Assembly (NCBI GenBank): GCA_903813345.2
Contig: CAIIXF020000005.1
Coordinates: forward strand, 7,445,375 to 7,509,374
Reading direction: 5' to 3'
DNA length: 64,000 bases
Source: Owenia fusiformis
Taxonomy: Eukaryota; Annelida; Polychaeta; Sabellida; Oweniidae
This document shows positions 12,084-25,600 of the stretch, one piece after another. The notes below the pieces were generated by a model. The model was not told where the DNA came from. It saw only the letters and a list, made by a program, of their open reading frames with translations, and made no database searches. The translations under genes were made by a program, and so were the position numbers. How positions within the stretch are numbered: the first letter of the stretch is position 1; every line of letters begins with the position of its first letter.

Positions 12084-13512
12084 TTGCTACTCCGCGGAGT
12101 TGCCATTGTCTAGTTTCTAAAGGATCTTACTAGGAATACTATGCCTATTCTCATGGGCTTGTACTCATACTTATGAAAGGCAAATGATACTTAAACAAGG
12201 TATTGTAACATTGTAAGTTTTCTCTTCTTGAGGAAAAATAAAATTTCAATAATTCAAAATGTGTTTTTGAAGTTATTAGGTGTGTACCCCAGATATTGCA
12301 TGTAAATTAAACTACATGTACATGTTCCAATGTTTAACAATTAATATTGTTGCATTAGATTTCATAATTTACCAGATGTAGTTATTTACATTGCACATTT
12401 TCCTGCTTGCAAAATGAGATAATTAAATGATGTATAATTGTATATGATGCCTCATTAAATCCTCAGATCATAAGAAATTAAAAACTTGTTCATGACAGGC
12501 TTCGGCTTAGAGTAAAAGTGAAAATGAAATTGTCAGAGGCAGATCTTAACCTTTTCCAGTCAACCAAATTAATTTTGAAAATCTAAATTCCACTAAGATC
12601 ACATCCAGGCCCGTAGCCAGGATTTGCCAAGGGGGGTTCACTTTTTGAAAAATTCCAGGGGGGTTCACTTGTGGCATTTTGGTCCAAAATTTGCGTAAAT
12701 CACTTAAAAAGTGCTCAGAATGGTGAAAAACTGCATGATTTTGAAAGATTTTTGGCCAGGGGGGGGGGGTTGCTCGAACCCATTGAACCCTCCTGGTGAC
12801 GGGCTTGACATCTATGGGCAAACATTATCCCGTTCCGATAAGGCAAACAGACTAGTAGTTATACAGGCTAGATCATAGAACTCTTCATCAAATTCTTCCT
12901 TATGTAGTTCCCCATCACATTTGAAATCATCCTAGAAGACATTACCATCAGCTTCACTCTGGGAATCTGGCTGCAAAAGTGACACATTTTTAACAAAGTT
13001 TGTAGAGGTAGTTTAAAATGTTGGAGACCATCTTTCCCAAAACCATCACACCTACAAAACACACACAGGGCCCTACATTTGAGAAGACAAATCATTTCTG
13101 GGAAAGCAAAATTAGATTAAAAAAGAAACTTTTGGAAAACGTTGCTTCAAAATCATTACACTGCCTTTTGCTACCAACATTATGCCTGAAATGAAGGTGA
13201 CATTAAGGTGACATATCCCGGGGGTGACATATCAAATTTTATTCCAAAAATTCACTTCCACCTAGACATGACATTTATCTAGAATCTAAATCAAATACTG
13301 GTGTTTGTAGTTTTATCAATAGGCCTCAACAATATTTTTTATGTGTAGATCTGATCTGAAGATATGAATTCATCATCCATATTTTCCCGGTTATATCTGA
13401 TATTCCCGCCTCAAAATTACTATACACTAGACGAAATTAGTACATACAACAGTGACATCTATCGACAAATTCTTTATCATTTTCGCAATGCATCCTGGGA
13501 TTATTCAAGCAT
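12084..13512. other. Intergenic region between GTF2H4 and the FAM193-like gene
   Basis: AT-rich with no supported gene. It holds the G-rich dispersed repeat at 12608-12800 and a local run of GGTGACAT words at 13196-13235. A short ORF at 13364-13570 overlaps the likely promoter region and resembles no known protein. Confidence 0.5.
12608..12800 (+). repeat. G-rich dispersed repeat (CCCGTAGCCAGGATTTGCC)
   Basis: Begins CCCGTAGCCAGGATTTGCCA, has two GGGGGGTTCAC segments, a polyG run at about 12760-12770, and closes with CCTGGTGACGGGCTTG. Shorter relatives lie at 9090-9170 and about 695-745. It looks like an interspersed short element; I see no Pol III A/B boxes that would prove a SINE. Confidence 0.6.
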
Positions 13513-13524
13513 CCGCCATATTGG
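13513..13524 (-). promoter_or_regulatory. YY1-like site upstream of the FAM193-like gene
   Basis: CCGCCATATTGG matches the core of the animal YY1 element (CCGCCATnTTG, the reverse of CAAnATGGCGG). It lies about 135 bases before the proposed ATG at 13659, with no TATA box in between. YY1 sites near the transcription start are typical of broadly expressed TATA-less genes, which fits this gene. Binding is inferred only from the match. Confidence 0.45.
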
Positions 13525-13658
13525 TTTTGGTTTTGGGATGAACTTAAGAAAATATTTCAGTTTATACTGAAATACTATCAAATGCAGCCAAAATAGGTAT
13601 TATTTATACCCAAACACTTAAACTAACGTTACGCCTCAAAGCATCCATAACGTTAAAG

Positions 13659-16600
13659 ATGAATTCTGTGGAGAAAAAGAAGATAAAAAAGCGAAAAACG
13701 AAGAAGGGTGTTTTGACACCAAATTCATCGACTTGTGAACAATCGGGGCTGCCCAAAGCGACTACAGAGGTAAGAGACGTCTGCAGATACATTATATGAA
13801 ATCTATTTTATACAGCTATGCTAGTAAAGAAGGGTTCATTTTCCCGATTTAGATGAAAAAAGTTGTCTACTTTTTTGGCAAAACACCCAGCCCTTGTTTT
13901 AGTTTTAGCCTTCTCCCTTGTTTACAACCTTTGTGAAGTTGATTTACACCTTTTGCATATATATTTATGTAATAGTTTTGATGAAATCAAAAATCAGGAT
14001 TGCAAGTTTTCATTAGCATTTGTATTTCAAGAAAAGAGTCTTGCTAATTCCTGGCAACTCGTCAATAGATTCATATCTATCACTATCAGACAGTATATTA
14101 CTAGACGTAGTCTTCGGTTTAGCCATTTGTCTGAATTAAAACTGTTTGACATTTGCAAAGTTTATTAAAACAGATTTGGTAATAACATTCTTATTTGAGT
14201 TGATGAAAGGAAAACTACTATTAGAATGTATAATGCTAAAGTGGTATCATCTGCGCCAGTTGTTGACTTAATTGAACTCATTCTAGGGCAGCTACCCTAA
14301 GCTTGGTTTTTGTGGCTTGGTTGGTAGATCATTAAAGAAATGGATTCTCAGGTTAAATAGGGGGTATATTGAAATTGCCACTTTAAAATTCTACTTCGTA
14401 ACAGTGAAATTGTGTTTATTATAGATAATTACTAATCAATTGAATTAATAGTAAAAGTTTTCTTCAGACGGTATTCATGTGTCATTATATACACGCTTTG
14501 AGACTCAAGTGATGTCAGAAAAGACTCACACAGACCTTTCAAAAATTAAACATAAAAAATTCATGAAATAAGGCATATTTTGATGAACTGTAGAAAGTGG
14601 GTTGATTAACTTTCACTTGGAAGAACTTGTGAGGCTATTGATACTCATGTTTATATATTATACTATTTTAGGAGCTAGATCAAATTCAGAAATTGATGGA
14701 TGCTGAAGATGTTGATACCCCCATCCCTGCTATGTCTCGTGCTTCCAATCCTTACCTTGGGGGAGAGAAATGTTTGCTTTGTAGATGCGACAGACCAGAC
14801 CCACCCAAGGACAAAGGTAAGAATGATAAGATCTTTCTTTATAGTATAACTTGAGAGTCAGTTGGATTGTGTGTCAATCATACTGAAACGTAAGCAATCA
14901 AACATCCACTTTGCATTTTTATATGATTGACAATACATTCATATTAGGTGCAAAACTTTTGGTTACTAGTAGCTTGGATGGCTTCTGTTTTGATGCTTCT
15001 CTGACATGTTATTTACGTAAAATTAAATATCTAAAATTCACAAAATATTTGCATCTAGAATATGAATGTATACTGCAGTTTTTAGATTTGATTGTTTCAG
15101 TTACCTCGCACTATAATTCAAAAACACAAAATCGAGGTTTCTCACCTAAAAAGTAAAAATAATTTTGTGTATATAAGTAGCAGCGAAGGATAGAGAGATT
15201 CAGAAATGTCCAGATCCTAAAGTGGATGTCCACTTTTCAGATATAGTGCCAAATAATTTTAGAAATCAAAGAAGTTTTAAATCTTGTAATTTGTAGAAAA
15301 TATGAATGCTGTGTGAGCTGAATTATAAATGCAAAATTGTGTAAATGTTTCAAAAATTAGCCCAAGGTCATCTCTATTATTTGTTGCCTGTCTAAATAAA
15401 ATCTTTTTTTGTCATGGCAGTATTTGTCTTCTTGAAATAGGTGACACATATTTGTCAACTGTCTCAGGAAGTAAAAGGGATATAGTTGAGTCTTAATAAT
15501 TTAATATTTTTAATTTTAGAAATTTCGATAAGTATGAGTAGACATTCCAACATTTTAAATTCTCAAAAACTTCTATATTTGACCAGATTTCCCAATTCTT
15601 TATCAAAAAATAAAATAAGGATTAAAGAAAACATTGACATGGACTTTGAAAACATTTAACATTTCACTAGACTTCCTTCTAGCAAAAATGATCATAAAAA
15701 GATAATTCAAAGAAAACAATTCATCAAATACAAATGTACTTACATCTGCATGGATCTGTCCAGTTGAGGTATCTTGCCAGTTGTGGTATTAAACAAGCCC
15801 AGAGCCTATTTCTGATCCTAAAATACATCAAAATTCAGAATAAACTGTAACTTGCAGAAGATTTTCGGATATATCAAAATATTCCTGCATGACATGCTAC
15901 TTAGATGACACCTATAATAGTTCCTTTAAAGTGTACCCCAAAAACTTAGCTGTTTCCAATATTCAAACATCAAAAATCAAAATTAGTGTGGTAAACAAAC
16001 ATTGCAAGTATATTGTGTCTTACTATGATTGGTATTCTTACAGATAACAGTGTGAACAAAGCAGGCCATCCAGAGATGGGACTGTCCCAACTGCCACTTT
16101 GGGTGTGTCCTGAGTGTAAGAAAACTGTGGAAGAAGGGGTCGATGACAAGAGGACAGCTATGGACTCCTCATTGTTTGTAAGTATACTATACATTGTTCA
16201 AACGGACTGGCTTCTTCACATCACATGGGGAGGATAAGGAATTTGACACACAGTATTGTCCTGAGGGGGGGGTAGGATTTAACAGAGAACTTCGTCCTGG
16301 GATAAGGGATTTTGTAATGTGTGCCTGGCAAGATTGGGTCCTGTTAAGCTAATATGTTTATGTTGTTCCAGGACTCTGATACTCTACCATTCTTACCTGA
16401 TGTCAACCTAGGAGGCTTTAACTCTGATACATTCACTAATGCCAACTCTTGCACATGTGATGCGTGCCAAGAACGCAAGTAAGTAAACAGCCTTGTGAAT
16501 CATGAAACAATTTTTTTTAAGAAATGGAAGATAGGCATAATAGTAGTCACTTTTCCTAACACTATTTTAGGAATAGCACTAAGCCTAAATGCACCATTCA

Positions 16601-19600
16601 GGAGTTAACTTTGCATTGTTTCTTGATATTCAAACATTATTTTTTATCTGAACGTTACCTTGTTAAATATTAAACAATGTTCATAATTTTTTATGAATAT
16701 TTCACAGGCAGATAGAATCTGAACATGAGCAAGAGACAGTGGAGCTCCAGCAGTGTTGGACTGAGCTCCGGGGAGTTGTACGCTGTGTATACAGGGAGGG
16801 GGTACCTCTGCTGAGTAAAGATGGCAGCAAAACTAAACTACCAGATATCAGTAAAGTAAAAGAACTTGTCCATAGGTAAGAAAACTCATGAAAATATCAT
16901 ATTAAAAAAATTAGAGCAAATTGTACAACACTTATGATATGACCCTCGTATTGTTAAAAAGATTGCTAGACTGCTAAGAAAATGGTTAGGCTACTACAAA
17001 ACAAACATTTTAGATATATTTCTGTTCATTTATTTAGTCCTTGTCATGTTATCGATTAACCATTCCCATATTTAAAGTATTTATGGGTACAAAGGCAGTA
17101 AAAAGTAAGGCATTCCCAGACTATCAAAAATATACCAAACATTAGTGTACTAAATATAATTTCTTTGATTTGAACAATTCTAAGGCTCCATGTAAAGAAT
17201 ACATGTTAAGTTGTTGTACTTGTTTCAGACTTGTGGCACGCGATCCTCATCAACTATATCAACGTCTGGAGTCCCAGGGTAGAGAGTATGTCATAGAGAT
17301 GAAAGTGAGGCTACTGAAGCAGTTAACGACGGGACACAAGACTCCGCAACAAGCCAAACAATTTGTCTCTATGCTATTAGAGGAGTACTTCAAGATCTGC
17401 ACTGCTGCCAAGACTCTAGCCTCATTTTTGCAGGAACTGGTACGTTCATTTTCATGTACAAATATGACTTCAAGTTTTTATGTTTCACCAAACTGCATGC
17501 TACACAAGAAATATTTTATGAATTTAGGCTTAGACTTATTTTAACTTTTCGGTGTCCCTTATTTTCCGTAACTGTTGCGTTGTTATAGAATGAAGTATAC
17601 AATTACCCCCACAATTCCTTTTTATTAATGTATCATCTAAACATATATGAATATAATTGAACAAGGCTTGGTTTATAAGATACAAGTACCATGAATTCAA
17701 ATTCAAAAATGACAACTTGTTCCACACTCAGCGTGCTTGATATTTGCAACAATCGTTTTCTGCATGTTCAGTCTGATCAGGTAGTGTTTGACTCTCTATT
17801 TGTTGTTGATGACCCTATTTGTTTGTTGAAGCACTGTTTTCGTGAATGACCAACTGTGAAAACATTTTGGTGTGGTTCGATTTTTTTGTCACCACCACAA
17901 GTAGTGACATATATTATAGTCTCCAAAGATTTTGTGGGTGGTGTTCAGCATTTGGTTTTTGGTGAGAGACGTTTTGGCATTGGACAAATGGCAGGTCGTG
18001 ACGTTTTGCATGTTTTGTCTTGTGAAAGTCCTGTGTCATGTATCCCTCACATTTTTATGAATCACTCAAAATTGACTGTAAATGAAATAATGACTGATAT
18101 AATTTACTGTTGAACTTCCCTGAAATATAATTCCTTGGTGTTATAATAATATTTTCCTGCTTGCTAATAATAAATATTAGTCATTGGCAATTCCAGGCCT
18201 TTCATAACTCCATGCCAAAATATAGTTACTAAGAATTTCGTTCATATTCATTCCTAATTCTAATACACAATAGGAAGAATAGACTGGTGTGTGTCAATGG
18301 TTTCCTATTTAGGATCATTTGTTGTCACTTGCTGGCTAAGTTGAATGGATCTAGAGTCTATTTCTGGTGCAGTTCCTATGGTTTATTAGCAGCAGGCAAT
18401 TTTCACCGGTTGTTTTCACAAAATCGCCTGTTGTTGATTTTCACTGGTTGTTTTCACAAAATCGCCTGTTGTTGATTTTCACTGGTTGTTTTCACAAAAT
18501 AGCCTGTTGTTTTAGGGACTTTCCAACTTTTCCATGATAAATTTATGATTTCCATTAATTTTGCCTGTTGTTTTCATTTATTTAGACTGTTGTGAGAAAT
18601 TCTAATGAAACCTCTGTATGGCTATTATTCTTTCATTATGACATCAAAACTTTCATGGTTATCACACTCAGTGGAGAAATTATTTTAAAAATATACCCCA
18701 ATCTAATTAGATGGTACATGTTATAGTGTAGACTTGCTTACAAACTTCATCCACAGACAGGTATGGAAATCCTTCACAAGGCCCGCCCTAATGAAATTTG
18801 GAGTTGGAAATCAATCACAAGGCCCACCTTAATGTAATTTAGAATTAGAAATCAATCACGAGTCCCACCTTAATGTAATTTGGAGTTAGAAATCATTCAT
18901 GAGGCCCACCTTAATGTAATTTATTTATTGATTGTTATCCAGGAGTTGGAGCATCTAAAGAGGTTCAACCTGACCTGGGAATTACATAACAAGCACCTCT
19001 TCCAAAGTATTATCTACACTGACCCACTAGTACAAAACAGCCTGCCTATGCTCATTACACAACTGAGGTACAGTTTAACTAGTGTATATTGTATATTGTT
19101 CCTTGTTTGGATCAAGATGACTAATTTAAGGACATACTGGTGTCTGGATTTTAAATAAGCAGATATGAGTATTGAGCTAATGACATATCATTTATAAGAG
19201 AGGGATGACAAAATGAGAAGGAAGTTATGACTAAGACCGGTTCTATGATATTGTTCTATTTTCTTTTTCTTTTCTAAGAAAATATTCAACAATATACATG
19301 TATGTGAAACTTTTACATAAATTGTAAATATTCCTATAATATATACAAAGACATGAACAGCTTTGGGATCTGTGTGTTAAATGCTTGCCATTGATGTCCA
19401 TGTAACTGTTTTCAGGCTGGGAGCAGCATCTAAGGAATCATACCACGAAGAAACATACCCTAACATTCTGCACAAGTATCTCAAATTTGACGATGAAATG
19501 TCTGTTATCCTTGTGGTGTGGAGAGATTGCCAGTGTCTGCTAGATGAGTACAATGAAGAACAGGTGTGTACATGATTTCACAATGTACTTTTTTATTTGA

Positions 19601-22600
19601 AAGAAATTTAAGAACCGTCATCCTTTAGTGTCATTACATTGTGGAAAATACAATTTTGTTCTTTTAAAGAAAAAATGAGTTTTCTGTTTTAATGCTCTAC
19701 CAATTTGTGGAAATATGATTTCATAATGGAATCACTAATTAATCAGTGCAACTCAAATAAAGAAATAAGCATTTGATATTTATGATATACTATAATAATT
19801 CATTCAAATTTCAGGCAGCTTTAAAGGCAAAGCAAAAGATGTTGAAGGAAGATTGGGAATTCTTCAAGCAACAGAGAAAGATCCTCGAAGATCAAGTACT
19901 AAAAAACAAAAACAAGAACCTCTCTCACAAGTAAGGGCATTTTACTCTTGTACTGTATGTCATCACATTTCTGAATCATAACATGAAGCATAACAAAGCC
20001 TGCATTTAACCTTGCGTTGTTCATTTCATTGATTACTATAACCGAGATTTGTAAAACCAAAAGTTTGCTCATGTTCCTTGGATGTGATATTTTAATTGAC
20101 ATAATCATATCCCTTGTATGAGTATAGCCATAGTCACTATATTGAGTCTGTCTTACTTTAAACAATGGGTAAAGTGAGGCTCTCGCGCACTGAGGTGTCC
20201 AAATATGTAGCTCTGATATAAAGGGTTTGAACTAAGATTAATTCAAGTCTATATAGGACTACAAGAGCCAGGATATACGAGGGGTGATCAATAAGTAATG
20301 GATGAAGGGATTTGTCTATAAAAAGCATCTGTGTAAAAAAGCGTCCATTACTTATTGATCACCCCTCGTATGTATTTGATATGTTTGTAGCATTGAAGCT
20401 CAGTTCACAGAAACAATGCGGCATGTTCTACAGGGGACCAAGCCAACCAACCAGGACAATTGTCACTGCTCTCACTGCAATAGAAAAAAGTAAGTATTAT
20501 TTAATAGTACTAGTAGTCCCTATGAATGATTTCTGTTTGAAAATTGATTGATCTGTTGGTACATTGATATTTTGAAGGTGAAAACTGCTTTAATTGTGAC
20601 ATATTACTTATTCCTAGTGCCCATGCTTATGTATTTTCTTTAAGTGTAAAATTGTTTATTCCAGGTGTCCATGTGATGAATGTACCATAACACACATGAT
20701 CACATGTGGCATTATCAACACTGACCAAGGAGATGGGGCACCCTTGGGCCACCCTACACATGACCAGCTAATAATGGACTCATCACGGTACATCATAGAC
20801 GTCAATCCTCCCTCAATGTCTAGCACTGGCTCTAGTAGCGGCTCATCTAGCCCCATTATAGTGGGGAAGGAACGCCTAACTCTCCCGTATGATGAACTTG
20901 AGTAAGAACATTTTATGGGCTGGTTCAAAAAGTTAATTTTTTAAATGAAAATAAGTTAAATAGAAATTTAACTAAGGTTTAGACCCTCATTATTTAGGTG
21001 TATAGGTACTGTATGAAATTAGTGTGAAAAAAGTTATTGTTTATTGTTGATTAGAATGGTACATTGCTGTTTGAAACAGCCCCTTTATTTGAAAATTGCA
21101 AAGTTACATTACAAAATCTCCAAAAGAAAGTATTATATCACCTTATGTTCTCATTACCTGTTACGGTCAAGTTTTCAAAAATAGAAAAATCATTGAAGTT
21201 TAATGAAATGTTGTCATATCTCAATAATGTATCTAAAACAATACTACACCCTATTGGAACTTAATGAGTATTTCAAATACTATTCTAGTGATGATGACGA
21301 CTATGATATCCCAGAAGAAATCAATGGCCAGTCAGGAGACAGCGAGAATGATGCAGATAATGAGGCAGAGTCTAGTAGAGCAGAAGACAGAACTAAATGG
21401 AACAGAGTTGAAGGGTCAGAGGCAAAATGCAATCAATCTCAGTCCGCTAACTTGGACAATGTATCGGTATGTAACTTCACTTCAGGAAATATCTAATCAT
21501 ATAAGATTTCAATTAGTTGGACTCCTTCATCATTTAGTTATAATTTTGTTTATTTCTTAGATTAAAAAACTTCCAATAGTCATGGCTGGGGCAAGTTGTT
21601 TTTTGACTCAAATATGAAATAACCCACGAGTTAATGACTAAATAGCTTGGAATGGGTCATATGAATTGAGTTAAAATCCATGATTTATGAATCAGATATT
21701 CTTTTCTCAAATTCATGGAAATGTCATAATTTGTCAGGAGAATGTACACTGAATCAAGTATTTTGAGTAATAATGTAAGAATAATTTTTGGTTGTTTGTT
21801 GTTACAGGTGAAAATGCAGTCGCACCACTGCCAATGCCATGTATGTGTTGTCCAACAGCAGGGTACTTCTGTACCCCCTACCTCTCTACCCACCACTGTT
21901 CCCCCAGTCTCTATAGCCCCTCAGCCAGCATCCCTGCATCTCTACCCACACATCCATGGAGCTACAACGTTATCCAGTTTACAGGGCCACACAAGTCAGC
22001 ATGTCAGGCCACCATTACACCCGAACCTGTATAACCTACACAACTCAAATAACTTTGCATCTGCAGCTTCCAAGAAACATATTGGTGACTTTGATAGTCG
22101 AGAAGCTGAGAATTATAATTACAATACATACCATTGTCAGCGGCCGAATGACGGAGGTAAAGCAGCGGTGAATGCAGCATTATACCAGCAGCACATGAGC
22201 AATCTGAACAGCAGTGAATTGTTGAATGCCCCCCCTCCTCTCATCACCCCTGGGGGAAATTTTCTTCCCGATCACCTACCTACGAGCCAAACTTCACAGT
22301 CTCAGCCCCAAGACCCCCAGCCCAGTAAAGCCTCTTCTGTCCCTGGTGCCCATGGAAACCACGCCCAAGGTACTCCATGTCGCACCGGAAAGGGCCATAC
22401 TCATACAGAAGAATGCTTCAAAAACCTACAGCCAATTAATCGAACACTGCTGAACAGGTCCCCGACGCGGTCAAAAGCGACCACACGAGGTGCTGAACCT
22501 GAAGCTCCACACTGCCAGAAGCACAACCTCCCCGGTCATACCGTGCACTCTCATGGTACGTTTGCAGACAGCTCTCACACATACACCCACACCAATGTAT

Positions 22601-25600
22601 CAGCTCCCACAGCACCCTCTCAGCAGCTACAAGTGAAGCTCACACCAGAACTATTCCGCTCTGCTGCCATCAATGCAGCCAAAGAGGAAGCAGCTCGAGT
22701 AAGCAGTAACCAAAACAACCATTCAGCATGCAGTGGTCAGCGGCATGGCAACCACACTGGACACGGCACGCCACCCCGGGGAGGAGCATCCACAACTCCC
22801 CAACAACCACGCAATAGCCAGCACAACCACAACTCCCATTCTTGCAGTCACCAGCATGGTCAACAACCACGACAAACCCAAACTGATCAGAAATCGGGGG
22901 GTTGTACATCCTCTGTACAGCTTCCCTCTACTGTGAATAACATGAGCACTGGAACAGCATCTCTCTGTACAGAGGCAGACTGTGATGCACACGAAGATAA
23001 TTATGATTCTGTGGACGATTCATGTTCAGAGCAGAGCTCTTCTACATCTACGTCCAATCAGAAGGAGGGAAAATATTGTGACTGCTGTTATTGCGAATTC
23101 TTTGGCCATGGCACAGTAAGTTCAGTTTGAACAAGTTTGTACCATAATACACATCTTCAGTTTTTGGATCCATAGATTCACAGAGCATTTGTCTGAAATT
23201 CATATTTCTAATCAGTTGATTTTCACATTTCATTTAAATTATTACTTTTCATTACTCTTTTGTTTAACTAAACAACGATCTAGTACTTATGTAATAAAAA
23301 AAGTATATCCCTATGATATATTTATTCATATACAATATACAATACTTCCAGCCCCCAGTTGCACCCACAAGTAGAAACTACGCTGAAATGCGTGAAAAGC
23401 TACGGGAAAGATTACGTAAGAAAAATGAAGCAAAGGGTGGAGAGTTAAGCTCATGTCAGCAACAGCAACAACAGCAGCAACTTATGCAGTGTGCCCAAAC
23501 TGAGTCCCATACACAGTGTGACAGCAGTAGCTCTAACATCTCTGTTACTGTAAGTAGTAGCGAACCAGCGTTAGATGATCTACTGAAGTACATTAATGGT
23601 GAAGGTGATGATGATGGAAAACAGCTCAGTACAAAGGCAGCTAAAAGGGCTAGGCAGAAACAAAGAAAGGTAAGTGAAACCTATGACCAAGACTTAAACT
23701 ATGAGTGAGTAATATAGACATGTATTATATCTTCATGAATACAATTCTTTTTATTTATTTTCCAATTCTATCTTCCAATGATTGGATATAAGACTCAAAA
23801 TACGTGCAAATATTCACATACAATCTATTTACAGCTGCTTTCCAGCATTTAATACACTTAATACGACACACAAACTTTCTCTGTTATATTACAAGTACAC
23901 TTTTATTAAAAAAACACATTTTAACTGAATCTATTTATCCATGTTTTATTCATTCAGATTATAGAAAGTCTTAAATATTGCTATTTTAGGCAGAGGAGAA
24001 AGCTCGGAAGGAAGAAGAAGAACGACAAAGGATTGAGGAAGAGGAACGATTAAAGGAGGAGGCACGAATTCTGGAAGAGCGCAAAGCAAGACAGAAAGAA
24101 AACCAACAGAAGAAAAAGAAAAGCAAGCACAAGGACAAGGAAAACTCACCAGATAATAGTGTTGCAACTAGTCAGACAGGCAGTAAGGGGAGTGCAAAGG
24201 GAAACAAGGGAACCACTGAGAGTGTGAAGACTAATCACCAGAGCTCCCAGCCCCTTAACTCTCAAGCTAAAAAAGAAGAGGTGCGAAAAGCAACCATATC
24301 AGACAAAGGCAACCTCAAACACGCTGATACTCCCCATCTGAAGCAAGCTGAGTCAAATAAAGCACAAAATCAAGTTCAAACTGAGCAGCACAAGGCAACC
24401 CCTGTGAGTCCTAGCAAGGTTATCTCTGGTAGCCCTAGCAAGGTCATCCCTGGAAGCCCTGTTAAAGTCACCCCTGGAAGCCCTAACAAGGGACAAATCA
24501 AGAAGCTACCAAAATCTCAAACCAAGCAGGACAGCCCACCTCTATTAGGCAAGCAGGTTCCACAGCAGCATCAACGTCAGCAAAATCATTTTCATGAGAA
24601 AAGTCACCACCCGACAACTATGAAGATCGTCACAGACATCAGTCAACAAAATATCATGAAAATCCCAACCAATCAACATCATGATAACCTGCACGAAAAT
24701 GCCAAAAATAAGAAATCTATGAAGAAGCAGTTGAGTCCTCCCCAGAGTTCTGAGTCCTCAATGGACATGCCACGTCTATCTATGAAGCAACAAGCCAATG
24801 GCAGAGGCTCTCATGAGATGAGGGGATCCCATGAGAATGGAAGTCACCAGTTGACTAACGGGGATGTCGAGGGGAGAATATCCAGCCTTGGCACCTTGCA
24901 GGATCATGTGAGTGTTATTTTTGTCAATTAAACCTCAATTAAGTCCAAATTCTTTGGGTCAGTACTCAGTAATGAGAAGGTGAAATAACATGAGTGCTTT
25001 GTTCTTACAAATGAGTCATTTGAGAAGAGTCGTGACTAGTGTGAATTATTTCAAAATATCATTTTTATTTCATCACTAGAACATGACATGTTCATTGTTA
25101 TAAGTCTTCAACTTTTTGTGGAAGGTGTTCGACGATTGGCGGTTGGGTTTTTGTGGTCAGCGTTTGTAACAAATAGCAGGTGTTTGCATTTTTCATGTTA
25201 ATGCCTAGTAGAAAATAAGTACATGTAAGGAGAAACTTTGAATCTTTTAGTATTACTACGTAGACAAGTTCGTCATTCTTACTCTCAACTGATAATATTC
25301 AATAAATTGTTTCAGCAAATCTCACCAAGCTGTGGCTCTAACAAGCAGAAAGGTCGCAAGAAGAAGAAGGGATCCAATGACAACTACATAGATGAGATCT
25401 TCATGCCCAAACAGGACCTGGATCTTGAAAGTGGAGAGATTGATGAAGTTGAACGCGAGTTGGAGGAGTTCAAGAGGTAACCATTTAACTAGTGATGAGT
25501 ATTAGTTACACATAAAGTATATTGAGATGATTTTATGAGGATTCATAGTTAATTATGTTGAGAAGTATTAACACTGAACAAAGCAACAACTGTTTAGCAA

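Noticed and set aside
21742-21807. In-frame extension of FAM193 exon 13 upstream of its acceptor
   Set aside because: The first 22 codons of this ORF precede a clear TTACAG acceptor at 21807, and exon 12 joins in phase at 21808.
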